Assembly: GCA_965247505.1 (NCBI GenBank)
Contig: OZ252020.1
Location: forward strand, 930,001-994,000
Source: CAIYRG01 sp965247505
Lineage (GTDB): Bacteria; Pseudomonadota; Alphaproteobacteria; Micropepsales; Micropepsaceae
DNA: 64,000 nucleotides
Direction of reading: 5' to 3'
A program made the position numbers and the translations under genes. Shown one piece after another: positions 11,401-18,768 of the stretch. The notes beneath the pieces were generated by a model. The model had not been told where the DNA came from and did not search any database. It was given only the letters and a program-made list of their open reading frames with translations. The stretch's first letter is position 1; every line of letters begins with the position of its first letter.

Positions 11401-14400
11401 GACATCCCCGAGCCCCACGACGTCGTGCGGGTGTCCGGCGCCGTGTCGAACGCGGCCATCCCGGACCCGGACGACGTGACGGTCGAGATCGTCAACAACG
11501 ATCCTGAAGACTTCGACTTGGCGGTCGACGCGCCGGCGGCCGTGGACGAGGGCGCGGGGGCCGCGGTCGTGACCGTCACGTTCACGACCCGGCAGAACAC
11601 CGCCCCGGTGGCCAACATAGACATGTTCTTTGTCGTGGAGCGGGGAACCGCCACGCGCGGCGCCGACTACACGCCGCCGCCAGGACGCGACTTCGGCACA
11701 ACAAGCGGCATACACTTCGACACCGTGCGGCCCTCGGCGTTCTCTCCCAACGCCGCCGGCACGGCCTGGGTGGCGGAGCATTCGTTCACGATCGGCATCA
11801 TCGACGACCAGGAAGCCGAGCTGGCCGAGACCATCGTGTTCACGGTCAAGCTCAGTGAGGTCGAGACGCCCGCGCACACCATCACCATCCGCGACAACGA
11901 CGCCATCGCCTCAGACAGGCCCACGGACCTTGAGGCCGCGGCCAAGAGCCAGACGCGGATCCAGCTTGCCTGGACCGCCCCGAGCGCCGGCAGCTTTTCG
12001 GTCACGGGCTACAGGATCGAGGTCTCCGAGAGCGCGGCCGGGCCCTGGATCGTCGTCGCCGCCGACACCCGCAACACCCGCCCCAGCTGGGGCCATGGCG
12101 GGCTGTCGGCCGGCGACACGCGGCACTACCGGGTGTCGGCGATCAGCCCCGCGGGCACGTCGGGCCCCTCGAACGTCGCATCCGCCACCACCATTGCCGC
12201 GGGTCCGGGCGCGACGAACGCCGCGCTCCCCCCGCCGCAGGACGTGAATGCGGAGCCCAAACTGCCCGGCGAGATTCGCCTGAGCTGGTGGAGAAACCCC
12301 GACGCCCCATCGCATGACCTGGTGGATCGCCACCAGTACCGGTACCGCGTCCGCGACGCGGGCGCCTGGACGGTGGACTGGACCACCGTGAACCAGACGC
12401 AGACGATGCCTCCCCCAGGGACGACCGAGACCAGAAACTACAACAAGGTCCTGCTGCAGGGGTTGACCGCGGGGACGACCTACGAGTTCCAGGTGCGCGC
12501 GGTGGACAAGGCCGACGGCACCAGCGCGGCGGTCGCGGTCCTGGGGACGGCGACCGGCCGGCAAATGGTCTGGATCGTAGCGGATGTCGGCTCGGTGGCG
12601 GAAGGAGAGCCGCTGCGCTTCACGCTGTGGCGCGACCAGAGCCACGGCCCGATGATGGCGATCGTGCGGATCGGCGAGACCGGCGACATGCTCCCGCCGG
12701 ACGGGCGCAGCCCCGAAGGACTCTGGCACCAGCAGGTCCATTTCGGGGACGGGAACGAGAGGATCCCGCTGGTCCTGGACACCGTGGACGACGGCGGCGG
12801 GACCGAGCCGGACAGCGCCGTCACCGTCGAGGTGATGCCGCATCCCCTGTACCCGGACAATCCGGACAATGAACACCTGTACGACGTCCAGCCGGATCTG
12901 GGCCCGGCGAAGATCACGGTGACCGCCGCCGCCGGGGGTTCGTCAGCCGGCACCGTGGCGGAGCCGCTGACGGCGAGCTTCGAGGGCATGCCGGGGGCGC
13001 ACGACGGGGAGAGCGCGTTCAGCTTCCGCATCGCGTTCAGCGAGGCGGTCTCGGTCACGCCCGAGGCCATGCGCACGGACGTCCTGGATGTGGCGGGGGG
13101 CGCCGTGACCGGCGCGGCCCGCGTCGGCGGGGCGAGCGGCATGTGGGAGATCACGGTCACGCCGGACAGCCGCGAGGAGCTATCGATCACTCTGGCCCCG
13201 GCGGAGGAGTGCGCGGCGGACGGCGCGGTCTGCACATCGGACGGCAGAGCCCTGTCGAACGGGGCGGCGCACATCGTGAGCGGCCCGGGTCCCGACACGG
13301 GGCCTGCGCCGCTGACGGCGACGTTCCCGGCGAGCGTCTACGCGTCGGCAAAGCACAAGGGACCAAGCGACCGCCCGCAGGTGGTGGTGGCGTTCAACGA
13401 ACCGGTAGCAGCGTTCGGGGCGGACACGCCATCGGTGTCGGCGACCGGCGCGTCGGTGGATAGCGTGTACCGGCTCGACAAGGAGGGGCTGGAGAACGCG
13501 TACGTGTTCTTCCTCACCCCCGAGGGCCACAAGGCGATCGTTTTCCGGCTTCACGCGAACCGGGCCTGTACCGACGGCGGCATCTGCACGGCGGACCGAC
13601 AGCAGCTGAGCAACAGCCCCTCGGCGACCATCGCCGGTCCGTCGGACGACGCGCCGGAGCAGAACACGGCGGCGACAGGCGCGCCGATGATCGGCGGAAC
13701 GCCGCGGGTCGGGGAGGAGTTGACCGCCTCGACGTCGGGTATCTCCGACGCCGACGGGCTGGACGACGCGGACTTCGCCTACCAGTGGATCCGCGCGGGC
13801 GCCGACATTGGCGGAGCGACCGGCTCGAGCTACACGCCGGTGGACGCCGACGAAGGCACGAGGCTCAAGGTCCGGGTCAGCTTCACCGACGACGCCGGCA
13901 ACGCGGAGAGCCTTGTCAGCGCGGCGAGCGCTGCGGTCGAGGCGGCGCCACCAACGAACACGGCGGCGACAGGCGCGCCGGCCATCGGCGGGACGCCGCA
14001 GGTCGGAAAGGCGCTGACCGCCTCGACGTCGGGCATCTCCGACGCCGACGGGCTGGACGACGCGGACTTCGCCTACCAGTGGATGCGCGCGGGCGCCGAC
14101 ATTGGCGGGGCGACCGGCTCGAGCTACACGCCGGGGGACGCCGACGAAGGCGCGAGGCTCAAGGTTCGGGTGGACTTCACCGACGACGCCGGTAACGCGG
14201 AGAGCCTTGTCAGCGCGGCGAGCGCTGCGGTCGAGGCGGCGGCGGAGCCGCTGACGGCGAGTTTCGAGGGCATGCCGGCCCAGCACGACGGCCAGGGGTC
14301 GTTCCGCTTCCGGGTGGCGTTCAGCGACGGGATCAAGATCAGCTACAAGACGCTGCGCGACGTGTCGTTCCGGGTGACGGCGGGCGAGGTCACCGGGGCG

Positions 14401-16389
14401 AATCGGGTCGACGGGCGCCGCGACCGGTGGCAGATCACGGTCAAGCCGGACAGCCGCGAGGCGGTGAGGGTGCGGTTGCCGGCCGGGTCGGTGGAGACCT
14501 CGGACGGCCGCGGCCTCGAGCGCGCCGTGTCGGCGACGATCGCCGGTCCGGTGGGCATTACGGTGGACGACGCGCAGGTGCGCGAGGCGCCGGGGGCGAT
14601 GCTGGACTTCGCCGTGAGTCTGAGCCGGGCGGCGCCTGGTTCGGTGAGGGTGGACTACGCCACGTCCGACGGGACGGCGGCGGCGGGCTCGGACTACACG
14701 GCGCGCTCGGGCACGCTCACCTTCACCGCGGGCGAGACCTCGAAGATGGTCTCGGTTCCGGTGCTCGACGATGCCCATGACGATGGCGGGGAGACCCTGA
14801 CACTGACGCTCTCCAACGCCTCTGGCGCGCGCATCGACGATGCACGAGCGACCGGCACGATCGACAACGACGATCCGCTGCAGCGGGCATGGCTGGCGCG
14901 CTTTGGCCGCACTGCGGCCGAGCACGTGTTAGATGGCGTGCAAGCGCGGCTCTCTGCTCCGCGCAACGCCGGGATGGAGGCGAGTCTCGCGGGCCGGAAC
15001 ATCAGGGGAAGGGCATTCGAAACTGGCCCGGAGCAGTATGCGGCCATGCACGCACATGGCGGGGCGGCTGCGTGGGACGGCCTCGAGTCATTCTCGCACT
15101 GGATGGCGAACGGCATCGATGAAGCGGGCAGCGGCGGGTCGATGGCGGGCGGAATGAACGCGCGCAATGATGCGGCGGACAGCGGCAGTGCGATGGCGGG
15201 CAGAATGAACGCGCGCAATCTGACGACGGGGAGTGCGTTCGCGCTCACCGCAGATATGGGAGGTGGCAGTTCCGTTGCCGTGTGGGGCCGGGGCGCATAT
15301 TCGGGCTTCTCGGGGCAGGACGGCGACGTCGCGCTCGACGGCGAGGTGGCGACGGCAATGCTCGGGACCGACTACGCGGCCGGGCCTTGGATTGCGGGTC
15401 TGTCGCTCAGCTTTAGCGAAGGCGACGGAACCTACCGGCTGGACGGCAGGGAAGGCACGCTCAACTCCTCGATGACGGGCTTATACCCCTATGTCGGCTA
15501 CGAGATCACGGACCGTCTGTCGGCCTGGGGCGTGGCCGGCTACGGGCGGGGCGACATGACGCTGAGCCTTCTTGACAGCACCAACACCATCCGCACGGAC
15601 ATCGGTCTGACGATGGGGGCGATGGGGGCGCGGGGCGAGCTGGTACCGCGGACGGCGGCGGCGGGCTTTGGCCTCGCGGTCACCTCGGATGTGCTGGTGG
15701 TGAGCACGACTTCGGACGCGGCAACCGGCTTGGCCGCCACGGACGCAGACGTTAGCCGTCTGCGGCTCGGGCTTGACGGCTCGTGGCTTGTCCAGTTCGA
15801 CGGCGGCGCATCGATCACCCCGTCGTTCGAGATCGGCATGCGCAATGACGGCGGCGACGCGGAGACCGGTTTCGGGGTGGACATCGGGGGCGGCCTCGCC
15901 TTTGCCAATGCGCAAAGCGGTTTCGGGTTCGAGGTGAACGCACGCGGCTTGCTGGCGCACGAAGATAGTGACTTCCGCGAATGGGGCGTGTCGGGCGCAT
16001 TTCGCTTCGACCCGAACCCCTCGTCGGAGCTGGGCTTGTCGCTCAGCGTAGGGCCGTCCTGGGGCGCATCGCCAACGGGCGGCGTGAATGCGCTCTTGGG
16101 CCGCGAGACGATGGCCGGCGTCGCGCTTGACGGTGCCACGCCGCAAGGCGGGCGCCTCGGCACGGAGGCGGCCTGGGGCTTCCCGGCGTTCGGCGGGCGC
16201 TACACCGGAACGCCCTATCTCGGTCTCGGGCTGACGGAGGTCGGGCGTGATTACCGCTTCGGCTGGCGTCTCGGCGTTGTAGATGTCGAAGCTCTCCAAC
16301 TCTCACTCGGCCTGGAAGGGACGCGCCGTGAGAGCGGCGGCAGGCCGGCCGAGCACGGGGCCATGCTGCTGTCCTCGCTTCGCTGGTAG
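2425..16389 (+). CDS. Giant Calx-beta/FN3/cadherin surface protein with C-terminal beta-barrel
   Basis: About 4650 residues, predicted to be exported and anchored in the outer membrane. The GTG at 2425 is chosen because it begins a good Sec signal peptide (Arg-rich, hydrophobic core, cleavage near PATAQA); ATGs at 2302 and 1984 are in frame but would add a low-complexity N-terminus, and the latter crosses the heptamer repeat. Domain order by nucleotide: jelly-roll-like N-terminal domain 2540-3060; alternating Calx-beta and fibronectin III domains to 6810; cadherin/FN3 pairs 6814-11150, including near-identical 612-bp units; Calx-beta and FN3 11160-12930; two related domains to 13640; two Ig-like repeats 13660-14240; a further such domain and a last Calx-beta to 14875; helical linker; beta-barrel 15230-16389 ending SSLRW, a typical outer-membrane C-terminal signature with terminal aromatic residue. 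Calcium-binding DxD/DND motifs recur. Probable role is adhesion or cell-cell contact; this is inference from domains. Confidence 0.85.
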   Translation: MRLAGARRWLVRSARTLAAVALLALAAALALPATAQAQEIVLVSNIAERSDNTLSISSPTFSIGSVDVGERQEAQRFTAGPNTAGYVLQSVVLNLSSGGSNVRVQVAIHENNSSGNPGAQLAVLDNPADPFGVTRTFSAPSPLSLVAGSLYWVVISNTTTTSSAFNVSRTQSNEQTTTQGFSIRDTNHKGTPGSWDEDLGYAVRIEVRGTVVPPTLSVADASATEGSPVPFTVTLSEASTQTVTVDWTTLGLPSSLFIPTPIYTADPSDYVPGAGTLTFAPGETEKTVSVQTLEDTAHEIDEPFRLLLSNPTNAVFAGEGNLVLAPLGTIVDDDDPPVVSVEGGTVGVGGDVIFTVRLSPGSGKWAYVYVRVTTVADDGTQIGSSPQSFSFYPGVTELKSARLNRAPEEAGEVNTLTFTDDPEGATVPEGTSATIRVVDATGLPAVTIAADDASVTEESGEAGFTLTRTEPLTEELTVTVELKESYYSDVLPDEMVTLQANYDRTVERTVMFAANAATAALAVPLKNDELAEGDADFTVEVKPGDGYTVGDPALARVTVTDASDPGAVKPEHLQAIAGPGVGEVVLSWAAPLRFYEVSRHEYRYKTDGVYEDWVEIPDSGQSPDALTAAHRSGYAVTGLTGGQTHTFEVRAVNVVSGVTTASAASNETMATPRTAALVVSFGESDYTVDEGGTVEVTVRLNGVPGREVVVPVSAAGAGGATGEDWSGVPENVTFGALAAAQTFTLTATDDTDADAGESVALSFGTLPAGVTAGTPSEATVTIVDDDVPVVTIAADKTSVLESEGAAGFTLSRTGSTAAELAVTVAVTQQVDRDLLPDGAAAERTVTFAVGSVTMALSVALENDDLSELLGELTVEVQAGMGYTVGAPGSATVTVLDVDTGRPQPANLMAEAEAGIGEVVLSWDAHAPGLSFRRHQYRYKTDGNYVGWTDIPNSGLNDTEAGDGSNLTGYTVTGLVGGQVHTFQVRTSTQTDGSDASDPSEEATATPRSAAVSFGAGSYSVDEGGTVEVTVELDAAPGREVTVPVSAAGAGGATPPGETGADWSGVPENVTFGATDTAQTFTLAATDDTDVDAGESVALSFGTLPDGMTSGTPSEATVTIVDNDVLPSVSVGDTTATEGDDAVFTAALSEASGRDVTVDWATTGDTATSPADFTAANGTLTFMPGETTATVAVATEDDTLDEDDETFTLTLSSPSNATLAADATTATGTITDNDDPPTLGVADAAATEGDPVEFTVTLSAAATDDVTATWTASTIEGDEEKAAAADLESTTGSVTVPKGETTATFTVATAEDALDENNETFTVALSSPSSNATLAADATTATGTITDDDARPALIIADVSAPEDSNVEFTVTLTPASGRTVTVGWGTFLNSGQTAEEEDFTSFPQNGFVTFPPGQTTAQLQVTVFDDALVESDETFEVILGSASNARLEDNSAIGTIVDNDVAPNAAPAFTSSDTFTPAENQTAAGTVRAGDFDGDAITDYALSGGADQALFSIGSTSGALTFLTAPNYEDPQDANTDNAYVVVVQATSGTGDRELTATQTITVMVMDDDTEAPAAPDAPSVSPASVTSLNVSWSAPDNAGPEITDYDVQYRAGTSAPWSDGSHIGTALTTILTGLEEDTSYQVQVRATNAEGTGGWSASGSGATDANAAPSFTSAATFNPAENQTAVGTVAASDSDASDAVTGYELAGGADQSFFSIGSDSGVLTFLTAPNYEDPQDANTDNAYVVVVQATSGTGDREQTGTQTITVMVMDDDTEAPAAPDAPSVSPASVTSLTVSWSAPDNDGPEITDYDVQYRAGTSGPWSDGRHIGTALTAILTGLLGDTSYQVQVRATNAEGTGGWSASGSGATDANAAPSFTSAATFNPAENQTAVGTVAASDSDASDAVTGYELAGGADQSFFSIGSDSGVLTFLTAPNYEDPQDANTDNAYVVVVQATSGTGDREQTGTQTITVMVMDDDTEAPGAPDAPSVSPASVTSLTVSWSAPDNDGPEITDYDVQYRAGTSGPWSDGSHIGTALTAILTGLLGDTSYQVQVRATNAEGTGGWSASGSGATDANAAPSFTSSATFNPAENQTAVGTVRASDSDASDAVTGYELSGGTDQALFSIGSTSGVLTFQAAPNYEDPQDANTDNAYLVVVQATSGTGDREKTADQTITVTVRDDDTEAPGAPDAPSVSPASVTSLNVSWSAPDNAGPEITDYDVQYRAGTSAPWSDGSHIGTALTAILTGLEEDTSYQVQVRATNDEGTGGWSASGSGSTDANAAPSFTSSATFTPAENQTTVGTVQATDSDGDAITDYALSGGTDQALFSIGSTSGVLTFNDAPNYEDPQDVNTDNAYLVVVQATSGTGARVKTATQTITVTVRDVDEQPDKPAKPTAAAVSGSTTSLDVSWTAPGLNGGPAITGYNVQYQSRANATDAWSAAVDWTHTGTTTTTTITGLTANTEYQVHVQALNGETPSAWSDYSDAVRTNSAANNAPVFSGTPTRTVPENSAAGTNVGAVIPEAMDADNDALTYSMEGTDATSFAFNASTRQITTITGVDYNYEATKNSYEVTVKASDGTASATVDVSITVTDEDEQPDKPAKPTVTAASGKTDSLDVTWTEPGRNGGPEITSYSVEYREGTTGTWIFGSLTAAVTLGITGLTEDTEYQVQVRALNGETPSAWSDPSDAVRTNSAANAPVFSEINLTREVPENSAAGTNVGAPVTADAADPGDTLTYSLEGTDASLFDIVSTSGQIQTKSGVTYDYEATRNSYDVAVKASAVTASDATASAIVSVTINVTDVDEQPDKPAKPTLAAVSGSSTSLDVSWTAPGLNSGPAITGYNVEYQSRANATDAWSTAVDWTHTGTTTTTTITGLTANTEYQVQVRALNGETPSAFSDPSDAVRTNAPPATIPPGLEVTLQLSHDRILEFPSPVTVTATVSPASPVAFTVAISATPVAPATADDFTLSTNRVLRFAADATESTGTVRITPVDDDIPEPHDVVRVSGAVSNAAIPDPDDVTVEIVNNDPEDFDLAVDAPAAVDEGAGAAVVTVTFTTRQNTAPVANIDMFFVVERGTATRGADYTPPPGRDFGTTSGIHFDTVRPSAFSPNAAGTAWVAEHSFTIGIIDDQEAELAETIVFTVKLSEVETPAHTITIRDNDAIASDRPTDLEAAAKSQTRIQLAWTAPSAGSFSVTGYRIEVSESAAGPWIVVAADTRNTRPSWGHGGLSAGDTRHYRVSAISPAGTSGPSNVASATTIAAGPGATNAALPPPQDVNAEPKLPGEIRLSWWRNPDAPSHDLVDRHQYRYRVRDAGAWTVDWTTVNQTQTMPPPGTTETRNYNKVLLQGLTAGTTYEFQVRAVDKADGTSAAVAVLGTATGRQMVWIVADVGSVAEGEPLRFTLWRDQSHGPMMAIVRIGETGDMLPPDGRSPEGLWHQQVHFGDGNERIPLVLDTVDDGGGTEPDSAVTVEVMPHPLYPDNPDNEHLYDVQPDLGPAKITVTAAAGGSSAGTVAEPLTASFEGMPGAHDGESAFSFRIAFSEAVSVTPEAMRTDVLDVAGGAVTGAARVGGASGMWEITVTPDSREELSITLAPAEECAADGAVCTSDGRALSNGAAHIVSGPGPDTGPAPLTATFPASVYASAKHKGPSDRPQVVVAFNEPVAAFGADTPSVSATGASVDSVYRLDKEGLENAYVFFLTPEGHKAIVFRLHANRACTDGGICTADRQQLSNSPSATIAGPSDDAPEQNTAATGAPMIGGTPRVGEELTASTSGISDADGLDDADFAYQWIRAGADIGGATGSSYTPVDADEGTRLKVRVSFTDDAGNAESLVSAASAAVEAAPPTNTAATGAPAIGGTPQVGKALTASTSGISDADGLDDADFAYQWMRAGADIGGATGSSYTPGDADEGARLKVRVDFTDDAGNAESLVSAASAAVEAAAEPLTASFEGMPAQHDGQGSFRFRVAFSDGIKISYKTLRDVSFRVTAGEVTGANRVDGRRDRWQITVKPDSREAVRVRLPAGSVETSDGRGLERAVSATIAGPVGITVDDAQVREAPGAMLDFAVSLSRAAPGSVRVDYATSDGTAAAGSDYTARSGTLTFTAGETSKMVSVPVLDDAHDDGGETLTLTLSNASGARIDDARATGTIDNDDPLQRAWLARFGRTAAEHVLDGVQARLSAPRNAGMEASLAGRNIRGRAFETGPEQYAAMHAHGGAAAWDGLESFSHWMANGIDEAGSGGSMAGGMNARNDAADSGSAMAGRMNARNLTTGSAFALTADMGGGSSVAVWGRGAYSGFSGQDGDVALDGEVATAMLGTDYAAGPWIAGLSLSFSEGDGTYRLDGREGTLNSSMTGLYPYVGYEITDRLSAWGVAGYGRGDMTLSLLDSTNTIRTDIGLTMGAMGARGELVPRTAAAGFGLAVTSDVLVVSTTSDAATGLAATDADVSRLRLGLDGSWLVQFDGGASITPSFEIGMRNDGGDAETGFGVDIGGGLAFANAQSGFGFEVNARGLLAHEDSDFREWGVSGAFRFDPNPSSELGLSLSVGPSWGASPTGGVNALLGRETMAGVALDGATPQGGRLGTEAAWGFPAFGGRYTGTPYLGLGLTEVGRDYRFGWRLGVVDVEALQLSLGLEGTRRESGGRPAEHGAMLLSSLRW
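6814..9580 (+). repeat. Tandem 612-bp cadherin+FN3 coding repeats
   Basis: Units begin at NAAP(S/A)FTS at 6814, 7423, 8035, 8647 and 9259 (spacing 609, 612, 612, 612 bp); the fifth continues only through its cadherin part. The units at 7423-8034 and 8035-8646 are almost identical at nucleotide level. All spacings are multiples of three, so unit gain or loss would keep the reading frame. This is recent amplification by unequal recombination or slippage. Confidence 0.9.
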
Positions 16390-16639
16390 GGAACGCCACC
16401 GCGCATGCCGACGCTGGTGGATGTCGCCGCAGCGATCAACCGCCACCGGGTAGGCCTGGAGCCGCAGTGAAATCGTCATGCAGCCTTGGCGGCGGACCGA
16501 GGTTCGGGCCGGCGGCTAGCAGGTGTACCGGCGATGCCGAAGTAAGCGGCCCGCGGCAATGGCGTGGTTGCGCCCTGAAGGCCGGTAGGCGGCGAATGCG
16601 GGCGGGGTGTGAGGGAAACGGGAGGCGGTCAGGGCGGCG

Positions 16640-17191
16640 ATGGCGATGATGGACCACATCACCGGCGGCGGCCGGGCCTGGCAGTTCCTGCGCTGCAACG
16701 CGGCCTACCGGGCGGCATGGCGGCGGCGCCATCCCCAGCCGGGCCTGCCGGAGCAGGGACCCTTCCAGGTACGGCTTCAAACAGCGGCGGATCTCGCGGC
16801 ATCGCGCTGGGGATTGCTGGCCTGGGCGGACCCGGATGAGCAGGACGGTACGATCTCGCCGTTCTGGCTCGAGGCGCCGATGCTGCCGGCCGGGATCTCA
16901 AAGGGTGCGAGCCCGCTGGTGCCGGGCTTGGCAGCGCTCGGGGCATCTCTGTCCGGACTCCGCCTAGCCAACAGCGATCTCGTCCTGAAGATCGAACGCG
17001 GACACGCAGCGACGCAGCTTCGGATCCCAGCCGGTAGTGGTTTTGGCGAGGCAGACGGGGTGCTGGCGCAGCACGATATCCTGCTTTCTCCGGCGGAGTT
17101 CTCTTCACGTCTCAGGGAGGCTTGCGCGCTGATGAGCTGTGAGGTCCCTCGATGGGGCGGGGGGCGGGGCACGAAGAAGAAGAACTCCTGA
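16640..17191 (+). CDS. DUF6499-type transcriptional regulator domain protein
   Basis: A 183-residue protein whose N-terminus (AWQFLRCNAAYRAAWRRRH) matches the transcriptional-regulator domain (AWEFLRRNP.YRADW type) common in alphaproteobacterial mobile elements next to DUF2285 and excisionase genes. The end of the ORF (GGGRGTKKKNS) lies in a G-rich tract, and the next ORF, overlapping by 40 bp in another frame, carries a DUF2285 domain. In relatives the two domains usually form one polypeptide, so this may be the front half of a frameshifted gene. Predicted role: regulation of the adjacent mobile or transfer genes. Confidence 0.6.
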   Translation: MAMMDHITGGGRAWQFLRCNAAYRAAWRRRHPQPGLPEQGPFQVRLQTAADLAASRWGLLAWADPDEQDGTISPFWLEAPMLPAGISKGASPLVPGLAALGASLSGLRLANSDLVLKIERGHAATQLRIPAGSGFGEADGVLAQHDILLSPAEFSSRLREACALMSCEVPRWGGGRGTKKKNS

Positions 17192-17388
17192 CGGCGCTGA
17201 AAGGGGTCCGGGCCAGGAAGTCGGCGCGCCAGATCGCCATCGACATCCATGGCGAGGACGAGGTCGCGGCGTCCTGGTATTCCGACAGCGCGCGGCGGGC
17301 CCAGATCAGGCGCCTGGTTCGAAAGGTTCGCGCGCTGATCGATGGCGGATACCGCGACCTTGCCGCGGGGCGTCGGCCGTCCGGCTGA
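17152..17388 (+). CDS. DUF2285 domain protein
   Basis: A 78-residue ORF with the DUF2285 pattern: LLTALKG...SARQIAIDIHG...SARRAQIRRLVRKV...GGYRDL. Such domains are found in regulators of alphaproteobacterial integrative and conjugative elements, usually next to an AlpA/excisionase-type HTH protein, as here (17908). It overlaps the DUF6499-type ORF by 40 bp in a different frame, and there is no obvious ribosome binding site. The pair may be one gene split by a frameshift in the G-rich sequence around 17155-17177, or two translationally coupled genes. Confidence 0.6.
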   Translation: MGRGAGHEEEELLTALKGVRARKSARQIAIDIHGEDEVAASWYSDSARRAQIRRLVRKVRALIDGGYRDLAAGRRPSG

Positions 17389-17551
17389 CGCCTGATGCCG
17401 CTCACCCCGGCCGTCCTCCGACACGGCTACGCGCGGGCCCCGATTCGATCCCGGCCTGGCACCGGTGCGCGCCATTGCAGGTCTTCGGGCGCTGATTCCG
17501 ACCGTGGAGGAATAGCGTCTCTGACGCCCGTTGGCGCCGGGAGGCGCCGTC

Positions 17552-17571
17552 GGGGGGGGGGGGGGGGGGGG
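17552..17571. repeat. Homopolymeric G tract (20 Gs)
   Basis: Twenty consecutive G residues lie between the DUF2285 ORF and the HTH genes. Such a tract is unstable in replication and error-prone in sequencing. It sits upstream of the tra genes, so length changes could alter promoter spacing. Confidence 0.95.
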
Positions 17572-17688
17572 ACGTTTTTCGAATCTCATTTTCGTCCCTC
17601 CCCAGCACTGCCGCACTCCGCTTTCATGGTTCCGGATTGAACCGCATACGGCCCGGCCGTTTCGGGCGCGATGGAGATGGAGAAGCAG

Positions 17689-17907
17689 ATGACGAACGAA
17701 GGGACTATCTATCTGAACACGCGTGAGGCGGCCCGGCATCTAGGCCCCTCGACGCACACGCTCGACCGCTACCGGGCGGCGCACTCAAACCCGACAGAGT
17801 CGCGGGCGATCCGGGCGGCGCTCGCCGCGCCGTCTTGGAACCCGGCCGGCGGCGAGTTCCCCGCCCCGGCCGCTCCGAACATTTCCGGCAACCAGGGAGG
17901 AAAACCC
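17689..17907 (+). pseudogene. Truncated duplicate of the excisionase-like HTH gene
   Basis: From an ATG with a fair ribosome binding site (GGAGAAG) the frame encodes IYLNTREAARHLGPSTHTL then DRYRAA, clearly related to YMNTREVAAFLGLSPRTL then DRYRVS in the next gene. After this HTH-like part the similarity stops: the C-terminal half (KFGNRVRY...) is missing. The frame stays open into the downstream gene, so a double-HTH fusion protein is formally possible, but a truncated duplication is more likely. Confidence 0.5.
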
Positions 17908-18129
17908 ATGAACGAAAATGCCAACTACATGAACACCCGCGAGGTGGCGGCCTTCCTTGGCCTCTCCCCGCGCACGCTGGACCGCTACCGGGTGAGCGGT
18001 GCGGGTCCGAAGTTCCACAAGTTCGGCAACCGCGTGCGGTATTTGCGTTTCGATGTCGAGGCGTGGGCGGCGGAACGCCGCTACGGCTCGACCTCCGGCG
18101 AGAGCATCTCGGGCTTGAGGGCGGTGTGA
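17908..18129 (+). CDS. AlpA/excisionase-like helix-turn-helix protein
   Basis: A 73-residue MerR/AlpA-type winged HTH: YMNTREVAAFLGLSPRTL then DRYR, followed by the usual wing KFGNRVRYLRFDVEAW. This family binds DNA as excisionases or small regulators in mobile elements. The start at 17908 is preceded by a good ribosome binding site (GGGAGGAAAA). Its stop overlaps the traA start (TGATG), so it is probably the first gene of the transfer operon and may regulate it. Confidence 0.75.
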   Translation: MNENANYMNTREVAAFLGLSPRTLDRYRVSGAGPKFHKFGNRVRYLRFDVEAWAAERRYGSTSGESISGLRAV

Positions 18130-18452
18130 TGGGCAAGCTGGATAAGACAGGCGACGCAATCGCCGTCACCATATCGGTCTTTATCGCCGTGGCGCTCATG
18201 TACGCGCTGTTCGGCATCGAGCCTGCCTTTGCCTCTACCGACACCACCTTCTCGGGTCCGCTGGGCACCGTGCAGGGCATTGTCGAGGGCACCGGCGGGC
18301 AGCTCGCCGCGGCACTTGCGGTAGGCGCGGCGCTGGTCGGCTCGGTGTTGCGTTTCAACGCAGGCCAACTTCTTGGCGCGGTCGGAGTCGGGGTCGCTGC
18401 CGGCGCGGGCACCGGCATTGTCACCGGGCTGGTCGGCACGGCGATCGTTTGA
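18129..18452 (+). CDS. traA: TraA-like F-type conjugative pilin
   Basis: A 107-residue protein with two hydrophobic segments (VTISVFIAVALMYALFG near residues 13-29, and an Ala/Gly-rich region in the C-terminal half) and a cut-like site after PAFA. This is the size and shape of F-type propilin, which is processed and assembled into the conjugative pilus. The identification rests on architecture and on being the first gene of a traA-L-E-K-B-V-C series. The start overlaps the upstream HTH stop. A peptidase of S26 type encoded in the same operon (26325) could process it. Confidence 0.75.
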   Translation: MGKLDKTGDAIAVTISVFIAVALMYALFGIEPAFASTDTTFSGPLGTVQGIVEGTGGQLAAALAVGAALVGSVLRFNAGQLLGAVGVGVAAGAGTGIVTGLVGTAIV

Positions 18453-18464
18453 GGGGCTGCTGCC

Positions 18465-18758
18465 ATGACCGAAACAGATCGTTTCACCATTCCAGGACGT
18501 CTCGACGATCCTGAGCGCTGGCTGTTCTGGACCCTGGACGAGGCAGCGGCACTGCTGGGCCCTGCAGTGCTGGGGTTAGCTGCCAACGCTTTCGTCACAG
18601 GGCTCATTGTCGGTCTTTGCGGCTGGCTCATCCTGCGCCGGGTGAAGCGCGGCGGCAGCGCCAATATCGCGCTCTACGCCCTTTACTGGTTCCTGCCCGG
18701 CTTCGTGCTGCAGCTGAAGGGCACGCCGGGGAGTCATCTCCGCCGGTTCGCCGGATAA
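18465..18758 (+). CDS. traL: TraL, type IV secretion protein
   Basis: A 97-residue TraL homologue: N-terminal ...IPGRLDDPERWLFWTLDE typical of the family, then hydrophobic segments, ending in a short basic tail. TraL is an inner-membrane component (VirB3 counterpart) needed for F-pilus assembly. It lies 12 bp after traA and 10 bp before traE, in operon arrangement. Confidence 0.88.
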   Translation: MTETDRFTIPGRLDDPERWLFWTLDEAAALLGPAVLGLAANAFVTGLIVGLCGWLILRRVKRGGSANIALYALYWFLPGFVLQLKGTPGSHLRRFAG

Positions 18759-18768
18759 GGCGGCAGTC

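Noticed and set aside
2872..15248. Many long minus-strand open frames opposite the giant protein, some over 450 codons
   Set aside because: They mirror the repeat structure of the plus-strand gene and have Arg/His-rich or Ser/Val-rich translations; they are shadow frames.
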